Below, in pieces: positions 1 through 8,576 of a stretch of 64,000 nt of DNA. This DNA comes from Liberiplasma sp046541015 (GTDB lineage: Bacteria; Bacillota_I; Bacilli_A; Izemoplasmatales; Izemoplasmataceae). The stretch lies in NCBI GenBank assembly GCA_046541015.1, contig JBKHEA010000002.1, forward strand, positions 62,001-126,000, written 5' to 3'. Both the position numbers and the translations under genes were made by a program. Within the stretch, counting starts at the first letter, position 1, and every line of letters begins with the position of its first letter. The notes beneath the pieces were generated by a model, which searched no databases, was not told the origin of the DNA, and worked only from the letters and a program-made list of their open reading frames with translations.

Positions 1-193
1 TAATGATATTTGTCCTGTTGGGATTTTACCTTCAAAAATCATGCATAGTTTAAATCAAGGGATTGCCCTTGATTATATGAAGAGTAATGTTTGTATAGAA
101 TGTGGTTTATGCGCTTATATTTGTCCATCTAAGATTCCTGTAATGCACTATGTAAAAGAAGCTAAAAAGATTTTAAAGGGGGATCAATCATGA
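1..193 (+). CDS. RnfC-like electron-transport subunit, C-terminal end (partial)
   Basis: The window opens inside this gene; about 63 C-terminal residues are visible, ending with TGA at 191-193. The visible part has CPVG followed by a ferredoxin-type CIECGLCAYICP motif, a 4Fe-4S ligand pattern, then a basic tail. Rnf complex subunit C has this kind of Fe-S region at its C-terminal side and takes electrons from ferredoxin or NADH; NqrA, the homologue in Na-translocating NADH:quinone reductase, lacks the cluster cysteines. The stop overlaps the start of the RnfD-like gene (ATGA), so the two are translationally coupled. The assignment is limited by the missing N-terminal part, which should carry the flavin and NADH-binding region if it is a full RnfC. 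Confidence 0.75.
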   Translation, partial: NDICPVGILPSKIMHSLNQGIALDYMKSNVCIECGLCAYICPSKIPVMHYVKEAKKILKGDQS

Positions 194-1179
194 ACTTTGT
201 AGATAGAAAGACCCCTTTAGTTAGTACCTCTGAAAATAGTTATAAACGCTTAATTAGTTACCATATTGCGGTTTATTTTATGGTAGTGTTATCCCTGGTG
301 TTACAAGCAGCGATTGGATTTAGAGAATTTGTCTTAGGATTTAGTCATGTTGTTATTGTAGTGGTTGTTAGTAGTTGTATAGTCGCTATTAGGTTGGCAC
401 TTAAGAAAAAGCCACTTTATATGTATCGAGATTACATGGGATTAATTACCTATGCTTTATTAACAGCGCTCTTACTCCCTACTGAAAGTCCTTTTTATAT
501 CTTTATTATTGCGGTTTTATTAATGGATTTCATTCGAGCATTTTTTGATAAAGTATTTAGAAAAAATATTATCCATCCAGTATTACTTAGCATTTTATTT
601 ATCCATATCATTTTTGGCAGCTATTTACCAATTTCATTAACTATGAGTAATATTTTTCAAGAAGAGACGTTAAACTTTGGACCGATTAGATTCTTATTTG
701 GTGTTTATCAAGGCTTAACATTAGGCTCAAGTGCTTTTATCGTGTTACTCTTTTTATGGATATATTTATCGGTCGCAAAAGTTATTCAACTTAAAATGAG
801 TTTATTTTATTTACTCAATTTAATTGGCCTTGTGCTATACTACGGATTCTTTACCGAGATATCTTTATGGGAAAGTTTTACTAAAATATTAATAGGTTAT
901 TCAGTTTTTATGCTAGTGTTTTTCATAGCTGAACCCACATCAACTCCAGAAACAAAAGAAGTAGCATGGATTTATAGCTTACTTGCAGCATTTTTAACAG
1001 CATGGTTTCGTATTCAGTTTAACTTAATAGAAGCTGCAATATATGCTGTAATCTTTGCACAACTAACCGGCTTTATTTTAGAACAATTCCAGCAACGAAC
1101 CAATCCACTAAGAGCAAGGTTAGTATTTGTTAGTATCTTATTACTTTGGGGAATTATGATTACCATCGCAATGCTATAA
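190..1179 (+). CDS. RnfD/NqrB-like integral membrane protein lacking the flavinylation motif
   Basis: A 329-residue, very hydrophobic protein with about eight to nine membrane segments. The RnfD/NqrB fold is suggested by length, by position just after an RnfC-like gene, and by a short Asn-x-x-His-Pro stretch (residues about 126-130) where the family has its Asn-Pro-Phe-Asn-Pro loop. RnfD and NqrB normally carry FMN covalently bound to a Thr in an (S/T)GAT motif. No such motif exists anywhere in this protein; the matching periplasmic loop (about residues 158-168) reads EETLNFGP. So electrons may pass through it differently, or the flavin is carried by the FMN lipoprotein encoded just downstream on the other strand. 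The gene ends at a shared terminator. Confidence 0.65.
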   Translation: MNFVDRKTPLVSTSENSYKRLISYHIAVYFMVVLSLVLQAAIGFREFVLGFSHVVIVVVVSSCIVAIRLALKKKPLYMYRDYMGLITYALLTALLLPTESPFYIFIIAVLLMDFIRAFFDKVFRKNIIHPVLLSILFIHIIFGSYLPISLTMSNIFQEETLNFGPIRFLFGVYQGLTLGSSAFIVLLFLWIYLSVAKVIQLKMSLFYLLNLIGLVLYYGFFTEISLWESFTKILIGYSVFMLVFFIAEPTSTPETKEVAWIYSLLAAFLTAWFRIQFNLIEAAIYAVIFAQLTGFILEQFQQRTNPLRARLVFVSILLLWGIMITIAML

Positions 1180-1185
1180 AAAAAA

Positions 1186-1210
1186 GGCTAATTTTTATTA
1201 GCCTCTTTTT
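1186..1210. terminator. Bidirectional intrinsic terminator
   Basis: A 7-bp stem (GGCTAAT / ATTAGCC) with a TTTT loop, flanked by an A-run on the left and TCTTTTT on the right. It sits between the converging RnfD-like gene and the FMN lipoprotein gene and can serve both. Confidence 0.85.
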
Positions 1211-1215
1211 ATGTC

Positions 1216-1989
1216 TTATTCTGTTGCGTTATCGTAAGCTTGTTGTGCTAAATTGAAGTAATCGTTAAAGTCACTCCATGTAGCACCAGTAACGGTGTCA
1301 TTAATACTCCAGAAGTTATCTTCACCACGAACAGTTGTGAATTCTTCTGATAAGTTTAATCCAATAATCGCATCAACGGTTGCATCTCTATTACCTAACC
1401 AACCACGATCACCAGTACTCCAGTAACCTGAATCTGATTTGTTTAAAGTAACACTTGAAGCATCACTTTCGATGGTTTCTAATTCAGTATTTTCAGTACC
1501 ATCTTCATTAGCGATGTAGACTTCTTCAGCTAAAATTTGATCAACATACCATTTAGCATTTTCTTCAGTTTCTACATAAACATCTAAATCAGCAATATCG
1601 TCAGTACTGTAAACAATTGATTGACTTCCTGCATCACCAGTTACAGCGCCTGTGAATAATTCATCACCAATTTGTAAGTATTTTGCGTAATAAGTTGTTA
1701 CGTGGTCTTCTGTATTACTTGAATCTCCACCACGTCTAGTGCCTACAACTCCAAGAACATCTTCTCTATCAGCATTAGATGCATCAACTTTACCCCAGCT
1801 GTAAGGTAAGAAATATTCTTCTAATGTTAAATCTGTAACAACACCATCTTTGTCGACTGTAATATCAGCAACCCCAACATAATGTCCATGAACAACACCA
1901 TAAGCGCTTGCTTCCGTAGAAGATGGACCACATGCAGCAACAGTGAATACTGCGACAAGCATAAAAATTAAAGCTAAAACTTTTCTCAT
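1216..1989 (-). CDS. FMN-binding (flavinylated) extracytosolic lipoprotein
   Basis: A 257-residue protein with a signal peptide and lipobox ending VAAC, so Cys20 should be lipidated and the mature protein anchored outside the membrane. Near the C-terminus, residues 231-237 read DTVTGAT, a match to the Dxx(S/T)GAT motif in which the last Thr (T237) receives FMN through a phosphoester bond from the ApbE transferase. The first domain (from about residue 30) has the VxxGxYxGxAxITV-like start of FMN-binding domains. Such lipoproteins (for example PplA of Listeria) carry electrons outside the cell. No ApbE gene is in the window. It has its own sigma-A promoter and a strong AGGAGG ribosome binding site, and converges on the Rnf-like pair, suggesting a joint electron-transfer role (inference). 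Confidence 0.8.
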   Translation of the reverse strand: MRKVLALIFMLVAVFTVAACGPSSTEASAYGVVHGHYVGVADITVDKDGVVTDLTLEEYFLPYSWGKVDASNADREDVLGVVGTRRGGDSSNTEDHVTTYYAKYLQIGDELFTGAVTGDAGSQSIVYSTDDIADLDVYVETEENAKWYVDQILAEEVYIANEDGTENTELETIESDASSVTLNKSDSGYWSTGDRGWLGNRDATVDAIIGLNLSEEFTTVRGEDNFWSINDTVTGATWSDFNDYFNLAQQAYDNATE

Positions 1990-2032
1990 TTGTTTCTCCT
2001 CCTAAGATTATTTTATTATATAGCCAATGAGA

Positions 2033-2061
2033 ATTATAAATGTTGTAATACAATAAGTCAA
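2033..2061 (-). promoter_or_regulatory. Sigma-A promoter of the FMN lipoprotein gene
   Basis: On the minus strand TTGACT (2056-2061), a 17-bp spacer and a perfect TATAAT (2033-2038). This gives a leader of about 35 nt ending in an AGGAGGAG ribosome binding site. Confidence 0.8.
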
Positions 2062-2188
2062 TCTAACTTGTAAAGTATTTAATTTATTTGTTAGGCTTTC
2101 TAAATAAGAAATAATAAAATTAACGAGTAAATTACCCTTTCATAAGTCAATTATTATGCTATAATGACAGTGTTAATGGAGTGATGGT

Positions 2189-2650
2189 ATGAAAAGAAAT
2201 GATAAGATACTGATTGTGATTCTCTTACTAGTAGCGGTCAGTGGATTTGTAGCGATGATAGTTTTACAACGAGAAACTGGCTCACAGGCTGTTGTAACCT
2301 ATCATGGCAATAGCAACACAGATACAGATATTTTAGCAATCAATTTGAGTGATGGCTCTTATGATGTCATTGAACCTAGTTTAATTTATGAAGCTACTGG
2401 CAATGAAGATAATTCGAATATTAGTCGTTGCTTTATTGATGAACATATTTATTGTGTTCAAGGAGAACTAGGTGTGGTTGTTATAGAATATATCAACGGA
2501 AAAGTTCGCGTAATTGAAGAAACTAGTCCACAAAATATTTGTCAACTTCAAGGAGAAACAGATTCTCCTGCAAAACCAATTACATGTTTACCTAATTACA
2601 TAAGCATAACGATTAAATCGGAAGAAGATTCATTAGACTTTAATTCTTAG
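2189..2650 (+). CDS. NusG domain II-like membrane-anchored protein
   Basis: A 153-residue protein with one N-terminal membrane anchor (about residues 7-27) and an outside domain. The C-terminal half has the hallmarks of the stand-alone NusG domain II family: a VVVIEYINGKVRVIEE strand pair, then NICQLQG and ITCLPN, matching the family pattern in which two Cys sit in ICxxxG and CLPN. Proteins of this family are common in anaerobic Firmicutes beside Rnf, ApbE and FMN-binding genes; the molecular role is unknown. Here too it lies beside a flavinylated lipoprotein and RnfC/RnfD-like genes. TATAAT at 2160-2165 and GGAGTGATGGT before the ATG give a short leader. The DUF1146 gene follows by 10 bp. 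Confidence 0.75.
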   Translation: MKRNDKILIVILLLVAVSGFVAMIVLQRETGSQAVVTYHGNSNTDTDILAINLSDGSYDVIEPSLIYEATGNEDNSNISRCFIDEHIYCVQGELGVVVIEYINGKVRVIEETSPQNICQLQGETDSPAKPITCLPNYISITIKSEEDSLDFNS

Positions 2651-2660
2651 GAGTGATATT

Positions 2661-2882
2661 TTGGATATTTTACAAACCTCAATCACTGAATTATTTTTAT
2701 TCTTTTTAGTTTTTGCGATTACTTTTAAAGCGATGATGAAATTAGAATTAACGCAGTATTTTCAAAAAGGAGCCATTTGGCAAATTCAAGTTATCTATAT
2801 CTTTTTAAGTATTGCGCTTACTTATTTAGTAAGCAGTGCGATTATGAATTTAATCCGCATTATGAGTATCTTGTTCTTATAA
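2661..2882 (+). CDS. DUF1146 small membrane protein (YwzB-like)
   Basis: A 73-residue protein with two membrane segments (about 10-28 and 43-66). The central QIQVIYIFLSIALTYLVSS stretch matches the DUF1146 family (YwzB of Bacillus, usually near the ATP synthase genes). Function unknown. The start is TTG at 2661, placed by GGAGTGATATT just upstream. It is probably cotranscribed with the NusG-II gene and ends at a strong terminator. Confidence 0.7.
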   Translation: MDILQTSITELFLFFLVFAITFKAMMKLELTQYFQKGAIWQIQVIYIFLSIALTYLVSSAIMNLIRIMSILFL

Positions 2883-2907
2883 GCGTTTTAACTTTGTTAA
2901 TTATAAA

Positions 2908-2943
2908 AAAACACACTTTCATACTATAGTATGGGTGTGTTTT
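2908..2943. terminator. Bidirectional intrinsic terminator
   Basis: ACACAC / GTGTGT stem extended by CATAC / GTATG around a TATA loop, with A-run and T-run on its flanks. It separates the converging DUF1146 and YigZ genes. Confidence 0.85.
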
Positions 2944-2946
2944 AAT

Positions 2947-3558
2947 TTACATAAAGGTTTCAATGTCTTTAATAATGGTTATTTTGGCTTGACCAAACGT
3001 ATAATTAGTTAATGCTAACGCAAAGGTTTCATAGTGATCTTTAATGATTTCTACGTAATAAATCATGCAATCATTTTCATATTCAGTTCGGATAAAATGG
3101 GTATGTTCGCGAATAAAGTTTTCATATTTTCCGCCCGTAGCTAAAGGAGTCATAATCTTAAGGAGACTTACAGGGGTTAAAACAGTGAATGTAGCTAATT
3201 GTAGAACCTGACTTACACTTTTTGCATAAGCCCTAATTAAGCCCCCACCTCCAAGTTTTATCCCACCAAAATATCTAACCACAATACATAAGATATCGGT
3301 TAAATCATAGCGCTTTAAAGCCTCTATCATCGGTAACCCCGCTGTATTACTTGGTTCGCCATCATCGTCATATTTTTGAATTGTTTGTTTATCTAATATA
3401 TAAGCAAAACAGTGATGATTAGCATCAGGATGCTTGGTTTTTATTTCATGAAGATACTCTTCAACCATTTCAAGTGAATGCACTTGAAAACAGTAGGTAT
3501 GGAAGATTGAACGTTTAATAGAGAGTTGATTATAAAGATTACTTTTTATACTTTTCAT
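2947..3558 (-). CDS. yigZ: YigZ / IMPACT (UPF0029) family protein
   Basis: A 203-residue protein of the YigZ/YvyE family, related to the N-terminal domain of eukaryotic IMPACT. Hallmarks: HHCFAYILD, DDDGEPSNTAGLPM, VVRYFGGIKLGGGGLIRAY. The family role is unclear; a link to translation stress has been proposed. The start is set at ATG 3558 because GGTGATGTT precedes it, while a longer TTG frame at 3582 runs over the TATAAT box (minus strand 3573-3578) and would lie upstream of the transcript. The distance from -10 box to start is only 14 nt. Confidence 0.85.
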   Translation of the reverse strand: MKSIKSNLYNQLSIKRSIFHTYCFQVHSLEMVEEYLHEIKTKHPDANHHCFAYILDKQTIQKYDDDGEPSNTAGLPMIEALKRYDLTDILCIVVRYFGGIKLGGGGLIRAYAKSVSQVLQLATFTVLTPVSLLKIMTPLATGGKYENFIREHTHFIRTEYENDCMIYYVEIIKDHYETFALALTNYTFGQAKITIIKDIETFM

Positions 3559-3651
3559 AACATCACCGCTTTTATTATACAATACTTTATGAAATAACGA
3601 TAAATCATGGAAAAAAAGCGACTTTTATAGTATAATTCTATAGGTGATACT

Positions 3652-4830
3652 ATGCAAAAAACCTTACAAAATGGTAAACGAATCCTTAAAAAACTTCATG
3701 CATCAGGGTATGAAGCATTTTTTGTTGGTGGATTTGTAAGGGATTCTTTACTAAACTTACCGACAAAAGATATCGATATTACCACTAATGCTACCCCACT
3801 TGAAGTTAAAGATCTTTTTAACAAGGTTATTTCTACGGGTGAAAAATATGGGACAGTGACCGTTGTCATTGATAACACCCCGTTTGAAGTAACCACTTAT
3901 AGAAGTGAACAAGCTTATCATGATTACCGACGTCCTAGTGGTATTCAATTTGCAAAAACACTTAAAGAAGATGTTTCTAGAAGAGACTTTACCATCAATC
4001 AATTAATCATGGATGTTGATGGCGATATCATTGATTATTTTGATGGCTTAAACGACTTGAAAAACGGTATCATCAAAACCATCAACGATCCTTATGAGCG
4101 TTTTAAAGAAGATGCTTTACGCATGATGCGTGCGTTTAGATTTGTTGCTAAACTAGGCTTTAAGATTGAAGAAAACACATTAAAAGCAATCACTTCTAGT
4201 CGTGATTTGTTAAAAGAAATTGCGATAGAACGTATTCAAGATGAACTCATTAAACTTTTTGATGAACCCTACAAACAACATGCGATTAGTGCTATGCAAG
4301 AAACGCATGTTGTTGAAACTTTATTTAGTGTGCCAAAAGCCTTTGAGGTATTAAATCAAGCAATTGATTATGATCATTTAATTGCTTTAAGCGTTTTAAT
4401 GATTGAAGGCGAAGATATAGAAACACGTTTTAAATTATCAAAAAAACTCATTAGTTCATGTAAACAATTAGCCCGAATTCACTTAATCAGTAAAGAAGAG
4501 GGCTTTACCAATAGGCTTTTATTTAACGAAGGGATTGAAGCGATAAAAAAAGCTAATCAGTTAAATAAACTCTATGGTATTGAACATGATGAAGATGCAT
4601 TAGTTAAAGCCTATAATGACTTACCCATAAAAGAAGTTTGTGAATTAGCTTTTAAAGGTGAACACATCATTAAAACATTTGATTTAAAAAACCGCTCTCA
4701 TATTGGTTTTATTATTGATGAACTCATTTTAAGCATCTTAAATCATCAAGTAAAAAACACCTATGAAGCTTTAAAAAAAGAAGCAGAAATTATTAAAAAC
4801 CGCTTAGAAAAGAGTGACTACTATGAGTAA
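3652..4830 (+). CDS. cca: CCA-adding enzyme (tRNA nucleotidyltransferase)
   Basis: A 392-residue class II nucleotidyltransferase that builds or repairs the 3' CCA end of tRNAs. The N-terminal catalytic domain has GGFVRDSLL (about residues 26-34), the metal-binding DIDI pair (41-44), RRDFTINQ for the neck, and ALRMMRAFRF in the RNA-binding part. The length fits bacterial CCA enzymes. TATAAT at 3631-3636 lies only 15 nt before the ATG and an AGGTGAT ribosome binding site begins near the predicted transcription start. The 3' end overlaps the pullulanase start by 8 bp (ATGAGTAA), so they form an operon. Confidence 0.92.
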   Translation: MQKTLQNGKRILKKLHASGYEAFFVGGFVRDSLLNLPTKDIDITTNATPLEVKDLFNKVISTGEKYGTVTVVIDNTPFEVTTYRSEQAYHDYRRPSGIQFAKTLKEDVSRRDFTINQLIMDVDGDIIDYFDGLNDLKNGIIKTINDPYERFKEDALRMMRAFRFVAKLGFKIEENTLKAITSSRDLLKEIAIERIQDELIKLFDEPYKQHAISAMQETHVVETLFSVPKAFEVLNQAIDYDHLIALSVLMIEGEDIETRFKLSKKLISSCKQLARIHLISKEEGFTNRLLFNEGIEAIKKANQLNKLYGIEHDEDALVKAYNDLPIKEVCELAFKGEHIIKTFDLKNRSHIGFIIDELILSILNHQVKNTYEALKKEAEIIKNRLEKSDYYE

Positions 4831-6928
4831 ATTTTACGCGTACTTAGAAGACTTTCATGAAATGACTATTATTGTTCCCCATACATACCGTAATGATCCC
4901 ATAAAAAGCTTAGTTGCAATTGGTAATGATGAGGAGATTACTTTAGACATTATTAGTTGTGAAACCATTGGAAACGAAGATAAATATATTGTACGTTTTG
5001 AGGGCTATATCTTACTAAATAAAACCTATATCATTGTCGATGATTTAAATGAAAAAACAGAACTTTATACAGGAAAAATCGTTCGAACAGAACTTTTTGA
5101 TGATATTTATTTTTATGATGGTAATGATTTAGGCCATAAATATACAAAGACTCAAACAACCTTTAAACTATGGACGCCTGTTGCAAAATATATTAAGGTG
5201 AGACTGATTGATTTAAATGGGGTTGAAACCATTCACGAAGCCAGCTATAAAAAAATTGGTGTATGGACCTTAACAGTTAATAAAGATTTAGAAGGGTATC
5301 GCTATCAATTTATTTCTTACGTTAATGGAAAAGAACACACATTTATTGATCCTTATGCAATAGCTTCTACAGCCAATGGGACCTATAGTTATGTTGTAGA
5401 TAAAAAGAAATTTTATCAAATGAAACACGAAAGACCTACATTTTCTGGACGTTTAAGCGATGCCATCATTTATGAGATGAGCGTTCGTGATCTAACCCGT
5501 GATCCTAGCATTAAAGCAAGTCACCCAGGAACGTTTAAAAGTGCATTTGAAACTGGATTAAAAACAAAAAAAGGTCATAAAGCAGGCTTTGATTATGTTA
5601 AAGATTTAGGTGTAACCCATGTTCAAATCATGCCCTTTTATGACTTTGAAACTACCGATGAATTAAACCCAAAAGATACCTACAACTGGGGCTATGACCC
5701 GATGCAATATAATGTACCAGAAGGCTCATATTCAACAAACCCTAACGACCCATACGCGCGTATTAATGAAGCAAAAGAAATGATTGATCACTATCATGGC
5801 GCAGGACTACGTGTTGTTATGGATGTTGTTTATAACCATGTTTATGATGTAAAAACTTTTCCATTTGAAAAAATTATCCCCGGGTATGCTTACCGTGTTG
5901 ATGAACAAGGCATTCTTACCAATTCAAGTGGATGCGGAAATGATTTAGCCACAGAACGCAAAATGATTCGTAAGTTTATCACCGATTCAGTGATCTACTG
6001 GGTTAAAGAGTATAAAGTTGATGGATTTAGATTTGATTTAATGGGGCTTATCGATTTAAAAACGATGAACACCTTAAGACAAAAATTAGAACTTTACCAA
6101 AGCGATTTGATCGTTTATGGCGAAGGTTGGCATATGTCTGCGCCCATCCCATCAAAAAAACTCACACATATGTATAATAAAAATGTATTGCCAACCATTG
6201 GATTTTTTAACGATAAGTTTAGAGAATATATTAAAGGCGCAACCTTTAATCCTAGACAAAAAGGCTATGGACTTGGAAACAATGAAAACTTAGGCATTAT
6301 TAAACACTTAATTTTAGGGAGTGTTTTAAATAAATTTTTATTTAAATATCCAACCCAATCAATTAACTATGTTGCTTGTCATGATAATCACACATTAAAT
6401 GATAAACTCAGTTTAGCCTTACCGGATTTAAAAGCCAAAGAACGACACTTATATCAACGCTTTATTACAAGCATGGTGCTTTTAAGTGAAGGCGTTTCCT
6501 TCCTTCATATGGGCCAAGAATTTTATCGCACAAAAAACGGTGTTGAAAACAGTTATAAATCCCCAGATTCAATCAATCAAATTGATTGGCAACTAGTCGA
6601 TGAACATCAAGAAGATATCGAGTATTTTAAAGCGCTCATCGCCTTACGTAAAAAGCTTTATTGTTTACGATTACCTAATCCTTCAAGCATTAAACAAAAT
6701 GCTTATGTGAACTGTAATGAACACGGGACATGTATTTTAGAAGTCTGTAAAGAAAATGGTCACACCATTGTAATTTTTAAAAACAATACCGTAAAAGAAA
6801 CCATTGCTTTTGATGTACCATTTACCATTTTATATAGTTCTAAAAACCAACAAGGCAGTCTATCTTCAATTACCCTAGATTCCATATCGACAACCGTCTT
6901 ACAAAAAAAGGAGGCGCATCATGAATAA
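4823..6928 (+). CDS. pulA: Type I pullulanase (GH13 debranching enzyme)
   Basis: About 701 residues, the size of cytoplasmic pullulanases such as AmyX. It hydrolyses alpha-1,6 branches in pullulan, glycogen or limit dextrins. The type I signature YNWGYDP is present, with the four GH13 regions in order: DVVYNH (I), GFRFDLMG with the nucleophile Asp (II), VYGEGW with the acid/base Glu (III), VACHDNHT (IV). No signal peptide, so it acts inside the cell on imported or stored glucans. The start is taken as ATG 4823, which overlaps the cca stop; a GTG at 4814 is possible but has no better ribosome binding site. It overlaps the next gene by 8 bp. Confidence 0.92.
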   Translation: MSKFYAYLEDFHEMTIIVPHTYRNDPIKSLVAIGNDEEITLDIISCETIGNEDKYIVRFEGYILLNKTYIIVDDLNEKTELYTGKIVRTELFDDIYFYDGNDLGHKYTKTQTTFKLWTPVAKYIKVRLIDLNGVETIHEASYKKIGVWTLTVNKDLEGYRYQFISYVNGKEHTFIDPYAIASTANGTYSYVVDKKKFYQMKHERPTFSGRLSDAIIYEMSVRDLTRDPSIKASHPGTFKSAFETGLKTKKGHKAGFDYVKDLGVTHVQIMPFYDFETTDELNPKDTYNWGYDPMQYNVPEGSYSTNPNDPYARINEAKEMIDHYHGAGLRVVMDVVYNHVYDVKTFPFEKIIPGYAYRVDEQGILTNSSGCGNDLATERKMIRKFITDSVIYWVKEYKVDGFRFDLMGLIDLKTMNTLRQKLELYQSDLIVYGEGWHMSAPIPSKKLTHMYNKNVLPTIGFFNDKFREYIKGATFNPRQKGYGLGNNENLGIIKHLILGSVLNKFLFKYPTQSINYVACHDNHTLNDKLSLALPDLKAKERHLYQRFITSMVLLSEGVSFLHMGQEFYRTKNGVENSYKSPDSINQIDWQLVDEHQEDIEYFKALIALRKKLYCLRLPNPSSIKQNAYVNCNEHGTCILEVCKENGHTIVIFKNNTVKETIAFDVPFTILYSSKNQQGSLSSITLDSISTTVLQKKEAHHE

Positions 6929-7826
6929 TTTTTATGCTAAAGTAGATACGATTAACGAAACCAGTTATGACACCAATACTTTAAGTGTCTTAGATGAAAG
7001 TGGCAATCGCTTAACTTTAAGAATTGATGAAAATGAACCCTTAAAAATTGGTGAAGTGTACTATTTTGAAACCGAGCCTATTGTCTTTAAAGAACGCGAT
7101 CAATTACTCGTTAAAAAGTATAAAGCACTAACAGACATGCAGTTACCGTTAAATGAACTTTCTGTAATCATGCGTAATTTTTATCAATATGCACCAGTGG
7201 ATATGGAAAACGTAAAAAAAGGGATTGAAGCGTTTATCGCCCCAATTAAAAATGAAACCATTCATAAAATTACACAAGATATCTATTTACGTTATCAAGA
7301 TAACTTTTACTTATATCCTGCTGCTACCAAATTTCATCATGCTTATATTGGTGGGCTTGCTCATCATACGCATGTCATGATGCAACTCGCCGCAAAAATG
7401 GTTGATGTATATACATTTTTAAACTATGATTTACTCATGGCAGGATTGCTCTTACATGATATTATGAAAACCCTTGAGTTATCAGATTATAAAGCACCAG
7501 AATATACAAAAGAAGGTAGATTGATAGGCCATATTACGATGGGTGTAAAAGAAATCACAAAAACCGCTACCCGTTTAGACTTATATGATACAGAAGAACG
7601 ATTACTCTTAGAACATATGATATTATCGCATCACTATTATGGAAATTTTGGGTCGCCTAAAAAACCAAATATTCCAGAAGCCTTAGCCCTACATTTTATT
7701 GATAATATTGATTCTAAAATGGCTGTTTTAGGTGAAGCATTAGAATTAATACAAGAAGGGGAATTCACTCAACCGCTACCGGTTTTAGATCGCGAACGTT
7801 TCTATAAGGCAATTGTTAAAAAATAG
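6921..7826 (+). CDS. yhaM: YhaM-like 3'-5' exoribonuclease (OB-fold plus HD domain)
   Basis: A 301-residue protein: an N-terminal OB-fold nucleic-acid-binding domain (about 1-75) followed by an HD phosphohydrolase domain with HHTH (about 147-150), LLLHDIMK (about 174-181) and a later ILSHHYYG. This is the layout of YhaM/CBF1, a Mn-dependent 3'-5' exonuclease acting on RNA and single-stranded DNA in Firmicutes. The start ATG lies within the end of pulA, with GGAGG at 6910-6914 inside pulA, so translation is coupled. The operon cca-pulA-yhaM mixes RNA metabolism and glucan breakdown and reflects packing rather than pathway. Confidence 0.85.
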   Translation: MNNFYAKVDTINETSYDTNTLSVLDESGNRLTLRIDENEPLKIGEVYYFETEPIVFKERDQLLVKKYKALTDMQLPLNELSVIMRNFYQYAPVDMENVKKGIEAFIAPIKNETIHKITQDIYLRYQDNFYLYPAATKFHHAYIGGLAHHTHVMMQLAAKMVDVYTFLNYDLLMAGLLLHDIMKTLELSDYKAPEYTKEGRLIGHITMGVKEITKTATRLDLYDTEERLLLEHMILSHHYYGNFGSPKKPNIPEALALHFIDNIDSKMAVLGEALELIQEGEFTQPLPVLDRERFYKAIVKK

Positions 7827-7894
7827 ACAAAATTATGCATTCATGGTAAACTATTTACAACCATTAATATAAACTTTCGAGAGGAGTCCTAACA

Positions 7895-8503
7895 ATGAAA
7901 TTACAACAAAGAAATGAACCATTAAATACCCTACGCTCTAACAACAAAGTCCCTGGGATTATGTATGGTCGTAATATCGAAGCGACAAGTGTCGCAGTTG
8001 ATTATAAAGAGTTTATGCAACATCTACATGACTATGGGAAAAGTATGACATTCAGTGTTAAGTTGGATGGAAAAACCCATCAGGTTTATATCAAAGATGT
8101 TCAAGTTGATCCTTTAAACCAACGCAATGTTTTACACTTTGATTTAATTAGAGTTACCGCAACATCAACCATTACCGCAGATATTCCAGTTTATCTTGAT
8201 CACAAAGAAAAAGTTGAATCACGTGGGATGATTGTCCAACAACTCATTAATGCAGTTGAAACTGAATATGGGGTTGGAAAAGGTATTCAAGCCTTTCATA
8301 TTGATGTAAGTAATCTTGAACAAGGGGATGCTTTATATGTTAAAGACATTGAAGTCCCAGAAGGTATGAAAATTTTAGAAGGCGATGAAAAAATGGTCGT
8401 TAATGTCGTCATGCCAACCATTGAAGAAGAACCATCAGATGAAGAAGATGAAGAAGAAGTAGAAGTTGAAGTCATTAAGCAAAAAGACGAAGACGAAGCA
8501 TAA
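7895..8503 (+). CDS. rplY: 50S ribosomal protein L25, long general-stress (CTC) form
   Basis: A 202-residue member of the bL25/CTC family that binds 5S rRNA. The N-terminal L25 domain has KVPGIMYGR and VYIKDVQVDPLNQRNVLHFD; the beta-rich CTC domain follows, with YVKDIEVPEGMKIL. The last 30 residues are strongly acidic (many Glu/Asp), a common feature of the long form. AGAGGAG precedes the ATG at proper distance. A strong terminator follows. Confidence 0.92.
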   Translation: MKLQQRNEPLNTLRSNNKVPGIMYGRNIEATSVAVDYKEFMQHLHDYGKSMTFSVKLDGKTHQVYIKDVQVDPLNQRNVLHFDLIRVTATSTITADIPVYLDHKEKVESRGMIVQQLINAVETEYGVGKGIQAFHIDVSNLEQGDALYVKDIEVPEGMKILEGDEKMVVNVVMPTIEEEPSDEEDEEEVEVEVIKQKDEDEA

Positions 8504-8507
8504 CATT

Positions 8508-8535
8508 AAAAGGCTTAGCAATAAGCCTTTTTTTA
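8508..8535 (+). terminator. Intrinsic terminator of rplY
   Basis: AAGGCTTA / TAAGCCTT stem with GCAA loop followed by a run of T. Confidence 0.9.
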
Positions 8536-8547
8536 TCGTTTAAATCC

Positions 8548-8574
8548 AAAAAAAAGGTGCATAGGCACCTTTTT
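8548..8574 (-). terminator. Intrinsic terminator of the parvulin-like lipoprotein gene
   Basis: A 10-bp stem AAAAAGGTGC / GCACCTTTTT with ATAG loop, symmetric in A and T runs. It lies 3 bp beyond the stop of the minus-strand gene and could also back up rplY termination. Confidence 0.85.
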
Positions 8575-8576
8575 AA

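Noticed and set aside
1865..2053. 62-codon minus-strand frame upstream of the FMN lipoprotein
   Set aside because: It overlaps the promoter and signal-peptide region of the lipoprotein in another frame and has no ribosome binding site; Cys-rich only by chance reading of the shifted frame.
3559..3582. TTG start 24 nt upstream for yigZ
   Set aside because: It runs over the TATAAT box that drives the gene, so it would not be transcribed.
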